Source: Megachile rotundata
Lineage: Eukaryota > Arthropoda > Insecta > Hymenoptera > Megachilidae
DNA length: 64,000 nucleotides
NCBI RefSeq assembly: GCF_050947335.1
Contig: NW_027473362.1
Span: 620,001 to 684,000, forward strand
Direction of reading: 5' to 3'
Shown in pieces: positions 1-12,332 of this stretch. The translations under genes and the position numbers were made by a program. Numbering within the stretch: position 1 is the first letter of the stretch; the number at the start of each line of letters is the position of its first letter. The notes under the pieces were generated by a model. That model was not told where the DNA came from, did not search any database, and worked only from the letters and a program-made list of their open reading frames with translations.

Positions 1-148
1 TATGATTGTGATTGTATGATTGTGATTGTATGATTGTGATAGTATGATTGTGATTGTATGATTGTGATTGTATGATTGTGATTGTATGATTATGATTGTA
101 TGATTGTGATTGTATGATTGTGATTGTATGATTGTGATTGTATGATTG
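1..148 (+). repeat. Leading canonical units, array cut by window edge
   Basis: Mostly canonical units, with one GATAG variant near 40 and one TATGATTATGATTG unit near 85. The array clearly continues beyond the left edge. Compared with the related stretch before 6,124, this copy holds four more units between its GATAG marker and the first GGGAG pair (marker offset 6,031 instead of 5,975), a whole-unit length difference of 56 bp. Confidence 0.85.
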
Positions 149-149
149 T

Positions 150-178
150 ATTTGGGAGATTGTATTTGGGAGATTGTA
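150..178 (+). repeat. GGGAG unit pair (first of many clusters)
   Basis: The recurring motif is TATGATTGTATTTG, then one or two GGAGATTGTATTTG, then GGAGATTGTAATTG, so each cluster keeps the 14-bp register. Clusters hold one to three GGGAG steps and are usually followed by TATGATTGCGATTG. Variants include TATATGGGAG, TTCGGGAG, ATCTGGGAG, TTTGTGAG, TTTGCGAG and the +3 bp TATTATTTGGGAG. Their uneven spacing (about 110-700 bp) makes them the best bar code for aligning higher-order copies. Confidence 0.9.
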
Positions 179-1167
179 ATTGTATGATTGCGATTGTATG
201 ATTGTGATTGTATGATTGTGATGTATGATTGTAATTGTATGATTATGATTGTATGATTGCGTTAGTATGATTGAGATTGTATGATTGAGATTGTATGATT
301 GTGATTGTATGCTTGCGATTGTATGATTGTGATTGTATGATTGTGATTGTATGATTGTGATTGTATGATTGTGATTGTATGATTGTGATTGCATGATTGT
401 GATTGTATGATTGTGATTGTATGATTGTGATTGTATGATTGTGATTGCATGACTGTGATTGTATGATTGTGATTGCATGATTTTGAATGTATGATTGTGA
501 TTGCATGATTGTGATTGTATGATTGTGATTGTATGATTGTGATTGTATGATTGTATTTGGGAGATTGTATTTGGGAGATTTTATTTGGGAGATTGTAATT
601 GTATGATTGAGATTGTATGATTGTGATTGTATGCTTGCGATTGTATGATTGTGATTGTATGATTGTGATTGTATGATTGTGATTGTATGATTGTGATTGC
701 ATGATTGTGATTGTATGATTGTGATTGTATGATTGTGATTGTATGATTGTGATTGCATGATTGTGATTGTATGATTGTGATTGCATGATTTTGAATGTAT
801 GATTGTGATTGTATGATTGTGATTGCATGATTGTGATTGTATGGTTGTGATTGCATGATTGCGATTGTATGATTGTGATTGTATGATTATGATTGTATTT
901 TTGTGATTGCATGATTGTTATTGTATGATTGTGATTGTATGATTGTGATTGCATGATTGTGATTGTATGATTGTGATTGTCTGATTGTGGTTGTGCGATT
1001 GTGATTGTACGATTGTGATTGTACGATTGTGATTGTATGATTGTGATTGTATGATTATGATTGCATGATTGTGATTGTATGATTGTATTTGGGAGATTGT
1101 ATTATTTGGGAGATTGTAATTGTATGATTGCGATTGTATGATTGTGATTGTATGATTGCGATTGTAT

Positions 1168-1173
1168 GAATTC
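1168..1173. other. EcoRI-bearing unit variant (first of 34)
   Basis: The variant TATGAATTCGATTG contains GAATTC. By eye it starts at 1,168, 1,576, 1,660, 2,433, 5,616, 7,143, 7,551, 7,635, 8,422, 9,413, 10,406, 11,273, 12,046, 15,229, 16,756, 17,164, 17,248, 18,021, 19,431, 20,584, 22,959, 23,463, 26,453, 28,718, 32,029, 34,294, 35,244, 55,026, 55,852, 58,511, 61,920, 63,167, 63,575 and 63,659. It marks family A and is absent from family B. It nearly always follows a TATGATTGCGATTG unit. Confidence 0.88.
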
Positions 1174-3167
1174 GATTGTATGATTGTGATTGTATGATTG
1201 TGATTGTATGATTGTATTTGGGAGATTGTATTTGTGAGATTGTAATTGTATGATTGCGATTGTATGATTGTGATTGTATGATTGCGATTGTATGATTGTG
1301 ATTGTATGATTGTGATGTATGATTGTGATTGTATGATTGCGATTGTATGATTGTGATTGTATGATTGTATTTGGGAGATTGTATTTGGGAGATTGTAATT
1401 GTATGATTGCGATTGTATGATTGTGATTGTATGATTGTGATTGTCTGATTGTGATTGTATGATTATGATTGTATGATTGTGATTGTATGATTGTATTTGG
1501 GAGATTGTATTATTTGGGAGATTGTAATTGTATGATTGCGATTGTATGATTGTGATTGTATGATTGCGATTGTATGAATTCGATTGTATGATTGTGATTG
1601 TATGATTGTGATTGTATGATTGTGATTGTATGATTGTGATTGTATGATTGCGATTGTATGAATTCGATTGTATGATTGTGATTGTATGATTGTGATTGTA
1701 TGATTGTGATTGTATGATTGCGATTGTATGATTGCGATTATATGATTGTGATTGTATGATTGTGATTGTATGATTGTGATTGCATGATTTTGAATGTATG
1801 ATTGTGATTGTATCATTGTGATTGAATGATTTTGAATGTATGATTGTGATTGTATGATTGTGATTGTATGATTGTGATTGTATGATTGTGATTGTATGAT
1901 TGTGATTGTATGATTGTGATTGTATGATTGTGATTGTATGATTGTGATTGTGTGATTGTGATTGTATGATTGTGATTGTATGATTGTGATTGCATGATTG
2001 TGATTGTATGATTGTGATTGCATGATTTTGAATGTATGATTGTGATTGTATGATTGTGATTGCATGATTGTGATTGTATGATTGTGATTGCACGATTTTG
2101 AATGTATGATTGTGATTGTATGATTGTGATTGTATGATTGTGATTGTATGATTATGATTGTATGATTGTGATTGCATGATTGTGATTGTATGATTGTATC
2201 TGGGAGATTGTATTTGGGAGATTGTAATTGTATGATTGCGATTGTATGATTCTGATTGTATGATTGTGATTGTATGATTGTGATTGTATGATTGTGATTG
2301 TATGATTATGATTGTATGATTGTGATTGTATGATTGTATTTGGGAGATTGTATTTGCGAGATTGTATTATTTGGGAGATTGTAATTGTATGATTGCGATT
2401 GTATGATTGTGATTGTATGATTGCGATTGTATGAATTCGATTGTATGATTGTGATTGTATGATTGTGATTGTATGATTGTATTTGGGAGATTGTATTTGT
2501 GAGATTGTAATTGTATGATTGCGATTGTATGATTGTGATTGTATGATTGCGATTGTATGATTGTGATTGTATGATTGTGATGTATGATTGTGATTGTATG
2601 ATTGCGATTGTATGATTGTGATTGTATGATTGTGATGTATGATTGTAATTGTATGATTATGATTGTATGATTGTGATTGTATGATTGAGATTGTATGATT
2701 GAGATTGTATGATTGTGATTGTATGCTTGCGATTGTATGATTGTGATTGTATGATTGTGATTGTATGATTGTGATTGTATGATTGTGATTGTATGATTGT
2801 GATTGTATGATTGTGATTGTATGATTGTATTTGGGAGATTGTATTTGGGAGATTGTAATTGTATGATTGCGATTGTATGATTGTGATTGTATGATTGTGA
2901 TGTATGACTGTAATTGTATGATTATGATTGTATGATTGAGATTGTATGATTGAGATTGTATGAATGTGATTGTATGCTTGCGATTGTATGATTGTGATTG
3001 TATGATTGTGATTGTATGATTGTGATGTATGATTGTAATTGTATGATTATGATTGTATGATTGCGTTTGTATGATTGAGATTGTATGATTGAGATTGTAT
3101 GATTGTGATTGTACGATTGTGATTGTACGATTGTGATTGTACGATTGTGATTGTATGATTATGATTG

Positions 3168-3363
3168 TATGATTGTGATTGTATGATTGTGATTGTATGA
3201 TTGTGATTGTATGATTGTGATTGTATGATTGTGATTGTATGATTGTGATTGTATGATTGTGATTGTATGATTGTGATTGTATGATTGTGATTGTATGATT
3301 GTGATTGTATGATTGTGATTGTATGATTGTGATTGTATGATTGTGATTGTATGATTGTGATTG
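3168..3363 (+). repeat. Pure canonical run, 14 units
   Basis: Fourteen successive perfect TATGATTGTGATTG units lie between a TATGATTATGATTG unit and a GGGAG pair. The equivalent run in the distant copy at 59,458-59,695 has 17 units, so this is a length-variable site within an otherwise conserved order. Confidence 0.9.
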
Positions 3364-4129
3364 TATGATTGTATTTGGGAGATTGTATTTGGGAGATTGT
3401 AATTGTATGATTGCGATTGTATGATTGTGATTGTATGATTGTGATGTATGATTGTAATTGCATGATTATGATTGTATGATTGTGATTGTATGATTATGAT
3501 TGTATGATTGTGATTGTATGATTGCGATTGTATGATTGTGATTGTATGATTATGATTGTATTTTTGTGATTGCATGATTGTGATTGTATGATTGTGATTG
3601 TATGATTGTGATTGTATGATTGTGATTGTATGATTGTGATTGTATGATAGTGATTGTATGATTGTGATTGTATGATTGTGATTGTATGATTGTGATTGTA
3701 TGATTGTATTTGGGAGATTGTATTTGGGAGATTGTAATTGTATGATTGCGATTGTATGATTGTGATTGTATGATTGTGATGTATGATTGTAATTGTATGA
3801 TTATGATTGTATGATTGCGTTTGTATGATTGAGATTGTATGATTGAGATTGTATGATTGTGATTGTATGCTTGCGATTGTATGATTGTGATTGTATGATT
3901 GTGATTGTATGATTGTGATTGTATGATTGTGATTGCATGATTGTGATTGTATGATTGTGATTGTATGATTGTGATTGCATGATTGTGATTGTATGATTGT
4001 GATTGCATGATTTTGAATGTATAATTGTGATTGCATGATTGTGATTGTATGATTGTGATTGTATGATTGTGATTGTATGATTGTATTTGGGAGATTGTAT
4101 ATGGGAGATTGTGTTTGGGAGATTGTAAT

Positions 4130-5400
4130 TGTATGATTGCGATTGTATGATTGTGATTGTATGATTGCGATTGTATGATTACGATTGTATGATTGCGATT
4201 GTATGATTGTGATGTATGATTGTAATTGTATGATTATGATTGTATGATTGTGATTGTATGATTGAGATTGTATGATTGAGATTGTATGAATGTGATAGTA
4301 TGCTTGCGATTGTATGATTGTGATTGTATGATTGTGATTGCATGATTTTGAATGTATGATTGTGATTGTATGATTGTGATTGCATGATTGTGATTGTATG
4401 GTTGTGATTGCATGATTTTGAAAGTATGATTGTAATTGTATGATTGTGATTGTATGATTGTGATTGTATGATTGTGATTGTATGATTGTGATTGTATGAT
4501 TATGATTGTATGATTGTATTTGGGAGATTGTATTTGGGAGATTGTAATTGTATGATTGCGATTGTATGATTGTGATTGTATGATTGCGATTGTATGATTA
4601 CGATTGTATGATTGCGATTGTATGATTGTGATGTATGATTGTAATTGTATGATTATGATTGTATGATTGTGATAGTATGATTATGATTGTATGATTGTGA
4701 TTGTATGATTGCGATTGTATGATTGTGATTGTATGATTATGATTGTATTTTTGTGATTGTATGATTGTGATTGTATGATTGTGATTGCATGATTGTGATT
4801 GTATGATTGTGATTGTCTGATTGTGGTTGTGCGATTGTGATTGTACGATTGTGATTGTACGATTGTGATTGTATGATTATGATTGTATGATTGTGATTGT
4901 ATGATTATGATTGTATGATTGTGATTGTATGATTGTGATTGTATGATTGTATTTGGGAGATTGTATTCGGGAGATTGTAATTGTATGATTGCGATTGTAT
5001 GATTGTGATTGTATGATTGCGATTGTATGATTGTGATTGTATGATTGTGATGTATGATTGTAATTGTATGATTATGATTGTATGATTGTGATTGTATGAT
5101 TGAGGTTGTATGATTGAGATTGTATGAATGTGATTGTATGCTTGCGATTGTATGATTGTGATTGTATGATTGTGATTGTATGATTGTGATTGCATGATTT
5201 TGAATGTATGATTGTGATTGTATGATTGTGATTGCATGATTGTGATTGTATGGTTGTGATTGTATGATTGTGATTGTATGATTGTGATAGTATGATTGTG
5301 ATTGTATGATTGTGATTGTATGATTGTGATTGTATGATTGTGATTGTATTTTGGTGATTGCATGACTGTGATTGTATGATTGTGATTGTATGATTGTGAT
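4130..5400 (+). repeat. Recurrent sub-block C, copy 1
   Basis: A short run of variants recurs six times in the window: GCGATTG, then TTACGATTG, then GCGATTG, then the 13-bp GATG unit, GAGATTG twice, GAATGTGATAG, GCTTGCG, then CATGATTTTGAATG. The - strand 68-codon open stretch it creates has the same length and residues at 4,179, 13,792, 25,016, 30,620, 57,214 and 60,497. These serve as exact landmarks. Downstream come the TTCGGGAG cluster and a TATTTTGGTG unit near 5,348. It is a marker of shared ancestry between distant parts of the array, not a gene. Confidence 0.85.
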
Positions 5401-6123
5401 TGTATGATTGTGATTGTATGATTGTGATTGTATGATTGTGATAGTATGATTGTGATTGTATGATTGTGATTGTATGATTGTGATTGTATGATTATGATTG
5501 TATGATTGTGATTGTATGATTGTATTTGGGAGATTGTATTTGGGAGATTGTATTTGGGAGATTGTAATTGTATGATTGCGATTGTATGATTGTGATTGTA
5601 TGATTGCGATTGTATGAATTCGATTGTATGATTGTGATTGTATGATTGTGATTGTATGATTGTGATTGTATGATTGTGATTGTATGATTGTGATTGTATG
5701 ATTGTATTTGGGAGATTGTAATTGTATGATTGCGATTGTATGATTGTGATTGTATGATTGTGATTGTATGATTGTGATTGTATGATTGTGATTGTATGAT
5801 TGTGATTGTATGATTGTATTTGGGAGATTGTATTTGGGAGATTGTAATTGTATGATTGCGATTGTATGATTGTGATTGTATGATTGTGATGTATGATTGT
5901 AGTTGCATGATTATGATTGTATGATTGTGATTGTATGATTATGATTGTATGATTGTGATTGTATGATTGCGATTGTATGATTGTGATTGTATGATTATGA
6001 TTGTATTTTTGTGATTGCATGATTGTGATTGTATGATTGTGATTGTATGATTGTGATTGTATGATTGTGATAGTATGATTGTGATTGTATGATTGTGATT
6101 GTATGATTGTGATTGTATGATTG

Positions 6124-8710
6124 TATTTGGGAGATTGTATTTGGGAGATTATAATTGTATGATTGCGATTGTATGATTGTGATTGTATGATTGTGATGTA
6201 TGATTGTAATTGTATGATTATGATTGTATGATTGCGTTAGTATGATTGAGATTGTATGATTGAGATTGTATGATTGTGATTGTATGCTTGCGATTGTATG
6301 ATTGTGATTGTATGATTGTGATTGTATGATTGTGATTGTATGATTGTGATTGTATGATTGTGATTGCATGATTGTGATTGTATGATTGTGATTGTATGAT
6401 TGTGATTGTATGATTGTGATTGCATGACTGTGATTGTATGATTGTGATTGCATGATTTTGAATGTATGATTGTGATTGCATGATTGTGATTGTATGATTG
6501 TGATTGTATGATTGTGATTGTATGATTGTATTTGGGAGATTGTATTTGGGAGATTTTATTTGGGAGATTGTAATTGTATGATTGAGATTGTATGATTGTG
6601 ATTGTATGCTTGCGATTGTATGATTGTGATTGTATGATTGTGATTGTATGATTGTGATTGTATGATTGTGATTGCATGATTGTGATTGTATGATTGTGAT
6701 TGTATGATTGTGATTGTATGATTGTGATTGCATGATTGTGATTGTATGATTGTGATTGCATGATTTTGAATGTATGATTGTGATTGTATGATTGTGATTG
6801 CATGATTGTGATTGTATGGTTGTGATTGCATGATTGCGATTGTATGATTGTGATTGTATGATTATGATTGTATTTTTGTGATTGCATGATTGTTATTGTA
6901 TGATTGTGATTGTATGATTGTGATTGCATGATTGTGATTGTATGATTGTGATTGTCTGATTGTGGTTGTGCGATTGTGATTGTACGATTGTGATTGTACG
7001 ATTGTGATTGTATGATTGTGATTGTATGATTATGATTGTATGATTGTGATTGTATGATTGTATTTGGGAGATTGTATTATTTGGGAGATTGTAATTGTAT
7101 GATTGCGATTGTATGATTGTGATTGTATGATTGCGATTGTATGAATTCGATTGTATGATTGTGATTGTATGATTGTGATTGTATGATTGTATTTGGGAGA
7201 TTGTATTTGTGAGATTGTAATTGTATGATTGCGATTGTATGATTGTGATTGTATGATTGCGATTGTATGATTGTGATTGTATGATTGTGATGTATGATTG
7301 TGATTGTATGATTGCGATTGTATGATTGTGATTGTATGATTGTATTTGGGAGATTGTATTTGGGAGATTGTAATTGTATGATTGCGATTGTATGATTGTG
7401 ATTGTATGATTGTGATTGTCTGATTGTGATTGTATGATTATGATTGTATGATTGTGATTGTATGATTGTATTTGGGAGATTGTATTATTTGGGAGATTGT
7501 AATTGTATGATTGCGATTGTATGATTGTGATTGTATGATTGCGATTGTATGAATTCGATTGTATGATTGTGATTGTATGATTGTGATTGTATGATTGTGA
7601 TTGTATGATTGTGATTGTATGATTGCGATTGTATGAATTCGATTGTATGATTGTGATTGTATGATTGTGATTGTATGATTGTGATTGTATGATTGCGATT
7701 GTATGATTGCGATTATATGATTGTGATTGTATGATTGTGATTGTATGATTGTGATTGCATGATTTTGAATGTATGATTGTGATTGTATCATTGTGATTGA
7801 ATGATTTTGAATGTATGATTGTGATTGTATGATTGTGATTGTATGATTGTGATTGTATGATTGTGATTGTATGATTGTGATTGTATGATTGTGATTGTAT
7901 GATTGTGATTGTATGATTGTGATTGTGTGATTGTGATTGTATGATTGTGATTGTATGATTGTGATTGCATGATTGTGATTGTATGATTGTGATTGCATGA
8001 TTTTGAATGTATGATTGTGATTGTATGATTGTGATTGCATGATTGTGATTGTATGATTGTGATTGCACGATTTTGAATGTATGATTGTGATTGTATGATT
8101 GTGATTGTATGATTGTGATTGTATGATTGTGATTGTATGATTATGATTGTATGATTGTGATTGCATGATTGTGATTGTATGATTGTATCCGGGAGATTGT
8201 ATTTGGGAGATTGTAATTGTATGATTGCGATTGTATGATTCTGATTGTATGATTGTGATTGTATGATTGTGATTGTATGATTGTGATTGTATGATTATGA
8301 TTGTATGATTGTGATTGTATGATTGTATTTGGGAGATTGTATTTGCGAGATTGTATTATTTGGGAGATTGTAATTGTATGATTGCGATTGTATGATTGTG
8401 ATTGTATGATTGCGATTGTATGAATTCGATTGTATGATTGTGATTGTATGATTGTGATTGTATGATTGTATTTGGGAGATTGTATTTGTGAGATTGTAAT
8501 TGTATGATTGCGATTGTATGATTGTGATTGTATGATTGCGATTGTATGATTGTGATTGTATGATTGTGATGTATGATTGTGATTGTATGATTGCGATTGT
8601 ATGATTGTGATTGTATGATTGTGATGTATGATTGTAATTGTATGATTATGATTGTATGATTGTGATTGTATGATTGAGATTGTATGATTGAGATTGTATG
8701 ATTGTGATTG
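6124..8710 (+). repeat. Higher-order block H1, copy 2
   Basis: Repeats 149-2,720 at +5,975 bp, rising to +5,989 bp after one extra canonical unit near 8,080-8,140 (four units between TTTTGAATG and TATGATTATG, against three in copy 1). EcoRI units are at 7,143, 7,551, 7,635 and 8,422. It ends where copy 1 continues with GCTTGCG (about 2,722) but this copy continues with canonical units and a new segment. Confidence 0.9.
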
Positions 8711-9693
8711 TATGATTGTGATTGTATGATTGTGATTGTATGATTGTATTTGGGAGATTGTATTTGGGAGATTGTAATTGTATGATTTCGATTGTATGAT
8801 TGTGATTGTATGATTGTGATGTATGATTGTAATTGTATGACTATGATTGTATGATTGTGATTGTATGATTATGATTGTATGATTGTGATTGTATGATTGC
8901 GATTGTATGATTGCGATTGTATGATTGTGATTGTATGATTATGATTGTATTTTTGTGATTGCATGATTGTGATTGTATGATTGTGATTGTATGATTGTGA
9001 TTGTATGATTGTGATTGTATGATTGTGATTGTATGATTGTGATTGTCTGATTGTGGTTGTGCGATTGTGATTGTACGATTGTGATTGTACGATTGTGATT
9101 GTATGATTGTGATTGTATGATTATGATTGTATGATTGTGATTGCATGATTGTGATTGTATGATTGTGATTGCATGATTTTGAATGTATGATTGTGATTGC
9201 ATGATTGTGATTGTATGATTGTGATTTTATGATTGTGATTGTATGATTGTGATAGTATGATTGTGATTGCATGATTGTGATTGTATGATTGTGATTGTAT
9301 GATTATGATTGTATGATTGTGATTGTATGATTGTATTTGGGAGATTGTATTTGGGAGATTGTAATTGTATGATTGCGATTGTATGATTGTGATTGTATGA
9401 TTGCGATTGTATGAATTCGATTGTATGATTGTGATTGTATGATTGTGATTGTATGATTGTGATTGTATGATTGTGATTGTATGATTGTGATTGTATGATT
9501 GTGATTGCATGATTGTGATTGTATGATTGTGATTGCATGATTTTGAATGTATGATTGTGATTGTATGATTGTGATTGCATGATTGTGATTGTATGGTTGT
9601 GATTGCATGATTTTGAATGTATGATTGTGATTGTATGATTGTGATTGTATGATTGTGATTGTATGATTGTGATAGTATGATTGTGATTGTATG
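8690..9693 (+). repeat. 993-bp tandem repeat, first copy
   Basis: Markers recur at exactly +993 bp: GATTTCG at 8,784 and 9,777, the GACTATG unit, the TCTGATTGTGGTTG/TGCGATTG group, and the EcoRI unit at 9,413 and 10,406. A GATTTTATG substitution near 9,233 is absent from the second copy. 993 bp equals 70 units of 14 bp plus one 13-bp unit. The homology fades near 9,570 / 10,590, after the second copy gains two canonical units. Confidence 0.88.
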
Positions 9694-10590
9694 ATTGTGA
9701 TTGTATGATTGTGATTGTATGATTGTGATTGTATGATTGTATTTGGGAGATTGTATTTGGGAGATTGTAATTGTATGATTTCGATTGTATGATTGTGATT
9801 GTATGATTGTGATGTATGATTGTAATTGTATGACTATGATTGTATGATTGTGATTGTATGATTATGATTGTATGATTGTGATTGTATGATTGCGATTGTA
9901 TGATTGCGATTGTATGATTGTGATTGTATGATTATGATTGTATTTTTGTGATTGCATGATTGTGATTGTATGATTGTGATTGTATGATTGTGATTGTATG
10001 ATTGTGATTGTATGATTGTGATTGTATGATTGTGATTGTCTGATTGTGGTTGTGCGATTGTGATTGTACGATTGTGATTGTACGATTGTGATTGTATGAT
10101 TGTGATTGTATGATTATGATTGTATGATTGTGATTGCATGATTGTGATTGTATGATTGTGATTGCATGATTTTGAATGTATGATTGTGATTGCATGATTG
10201 TGATTGTATGATTGTGATTGTATGATTGTGATTGTATGATTGTGATAGTATGATTGTGATTGCATGATTGTGATTGTATGATTGTGATTGTATGATTATG
10301 ATTGTATGATTGTGATTGTATGATTGTATTTGGGAGATTGTATTTGGGAGATTGTAATTGTATGATTGCGATTGTATGATTGTGATTGTATGATTGCGAT
10401 TGTATGAATTCGATTGTATGATTGTGATTGTATGATTGTGATTGTATGATTGTGATTGTATGATTGTGATTGTATGATTGTGATTGTATGATTGTGATTG
10501 TATGATTGTGATTGTATGATTGTGATTGCATGATTGTGATTGTATGATTGTGATTGCATGATTTTGAATGTATGATTGTGATTGTATGAT
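9693..10590 (+). repeat. 993-bp tandem repeat, second copy
   Basis: Head-to-tail copy of 8,690-9,570. The canonical run just after the EcoRI unit at 10,406 is two units longer than in the first copy (offset rises from 993 to 1,021). The stretch 9,480-10,520 also returns at +10,178 bp (19,660-20,700), including GATTTCG (19,955), TATGGTTG (19,772) and the EcoRI unit (20,584). Confidence 0.87.
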
Positions 10591-11232
10591 TGTGATTGTA
10601 TGATTGTGATTGTATGATTGTGATTGCATGATTGTGATTGTATGATTGTGATTGCATGATCTTGAATGTATGATTGTGATTGTATGATTGTGATTGTATG
10701 ATTGTGATTGTATGATTATGATTGCATGATTGTGATTGCATGATTGTGATTGTATGATTGTGATTGCATGATTTTGAATGTATGATTGTGATTGCATGAT
10801 TGTGATTGTATGATTGTGGTTGTATGATTGTGATTGTATGATTGTATTTGGGAGATTGTATTTGGGAGATTGTAATTGTATGATTGCGATTGTATGATTG
10901 TGATTGTATGATTGCGATTGCATGATTGTGATTGTATGATTGTGATGTATGATTGTAATTGTATGATTATGATTGTATGATTGTGATTGTATGATTGAGA
11001 TTGTATGATTGAGATTGTATGATTGTGATTGTATGCTTGCGATTGTATGATTGTGATTGTATGATTGTGATTGTATGATTGTGATTGTATGATTGTGATT
11101 GTATGATTGTGATTGTATGCTTGCGATTGTATGATTGTGATTGTATGATTGTGATTGTATGATTGTGATTGTATGATTGTGATTGTATGATTGTGATTGT
11201 ATGATTGTGATTGTATGATTGTGATTGTATGA
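10590..11232 (+). repeat. Junction segment between duplicated blocks
   Basis: Canonical units with several CATGATTG variants, CATGATCTTGAATG near 10,655, one GGGAG pair near 10,847, one 13-bp GATG unit near 10,943 and GAGATTG/GCTTGCG units near 10,995-11,040. I could not assign it to a long colinear copy elsewhere. It lies between the 993-bp pair and the start of the +9,613 copy. No gene is visible. Confidence 0.7.
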
Positions 11233-12332
11233 TTGTGATTGTATGATTGTGATTGTATGATTGCGATTGTATGAATTCGATTGTATGATTGTGATTGTAT
11301 GATTGTGATTGTATGATTGTGATTGTATGATTGCGATTGTATGATTGCGATTATATGATTGTGATTGTATGATTGTGATTGTATGATTGTGATTGCATGA
11401 TTTTGAATGTATGATTGTGATTGTATCATTGTGATTGAATGATTTTGAATGTATGATTGTGATTGTATGATTGTGATTGTATGATTGTGATTGTATGATT
11501 GTGATTGTATGATTGTGATTGTATGATTGTGATTGTATGATTGTGATTGTATGATTGTGATTGTGTGATTGTGATTGTATGATTGTGATTGTATGATTGT
11601 GATTGCATGATTGTGATTGTATGATTGTGACTGCATGATTTTGAATGTATGATTGTGATTGTATGATTGTGATTGCATGATTGTGATTGTATGATTGTGA
11701 TTGCACGATTTTGAATGTATGATTGTGATTGTATGATTGTGATTGTATGATTGTGATTGTATGATTATGATTGTATGATTGTGATTGCATGATTGTGATT
11801 GTATGATTGTATCTGGGAGATTGTATTTGGGAGATTGTAATTGTATGATTGCGATTGTATGATTCTGATTGTATGATTGTGATTGTATGATTGTGATTGT
11901 ATGATTGTGATTGTATGATTATGATTGTATGATTGTGATTGTATGATTGTATTTGGGAGATTGTATTTGCGAGATTGTATTATTTGGGAGATTGTAATTG
12001 TATGATTGCGATTGTATGATTGTGATTGTATGATTGCGATTGTATGAATTCGATTGTATGATTGTGATTGTATGATTGTGATTGTATGATTGTATTTGGG
12101 AGATTGTATTTGTGAGATTGTAATTGTATGATTGCGATTGTATGATTGTGATTGTATGATTGCGATTGTATGATTGTGATTGTATGATTGTGATGTATGA
12201 TTGTGATTGTATGATTGCGATTGTATGATTGTGATTGTATGATTGTGATGTATGATTGTAATTGTATGATTATGATTGTATGATTGTGATTGTATGATTG
12301 AGATTGTATGATTGAGATTGTATGATTGTGAT
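11233..12332 (+). repeat. H1 tail, part of the +9,613-bp duplication
   Basis: From about 11,233 the variant order matches 1,620 onward at exactly +9,613 bp: EcoRI units at 11,273 and 12,046, the TATCATTG/TGAATGATTTTG pair near 11,425-11,450, and ATCTGGGAG near 11,812. Upstream of 11,230 the match stops, since the EcoRI unit expected from 1,576 is missing. This marks one breakpoint of the large duplication. Confidence 0.88.

Larger units (their letters stand above)
149..2720 (+). repeat. Higher-order block H1, copy 1 (family A)
   Basis: This stretch carries a distinctive order of variants. GGGAG pairs lie near 150, 551, 1,085, 1,212, 1,367, 1,491, 2,196, 2,336 and 2,478. EcoRI units (GAATTC) start at 1,168, 1,576, 1,660 and 2,433. 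TCTGATTGTGGTTG/TGCGATTG units lie near 985, and a rare TATCATTG unit with TGAATGATTTTG lies near 1,810-1,835. The same order returns at +5,975 bp (6,124-8,710) and at +15,588 bp (15,737-18,610). The copies differ mainly by single whole units inside canonical runs, and by a few substitutions such as ATCTGGGAG here against ATCCGGGAG in copy 2. No gene is visible. Confidence 0.9.
2720..6123 (+). repeat. Higher-order block H2, copy 1 (family A)
   Basis: This follows H1 and is repeated almost unchanged at +9,613 bp (12,333-15,736). Shared markers include a GACTG variant near 2,907, a 14-unit canonical run at 3,168-3,363, a triple GGGAG cluster with TATATGGGAG and GTGTTTGGGAG near 4,082-4,125, TTCGGGAG near 4,965, an EcoRI unit at 5,616, and a lone GGGAG near 5,704. 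A difference between the copies is TATAATTG at 4,019 here against TATGATTG in copy 2. The part from about 3,100 onward also returns at 59.39 kb. No gene is visible. Confidence 0.9.

Noticed and set aside
5521..5565. G-quadruplexes at GGGAG clusters
   Set aside because: Clusters have only one to three GGG runs, 14 bp or more apart, so the usual four-run short-loop pattern is not met.
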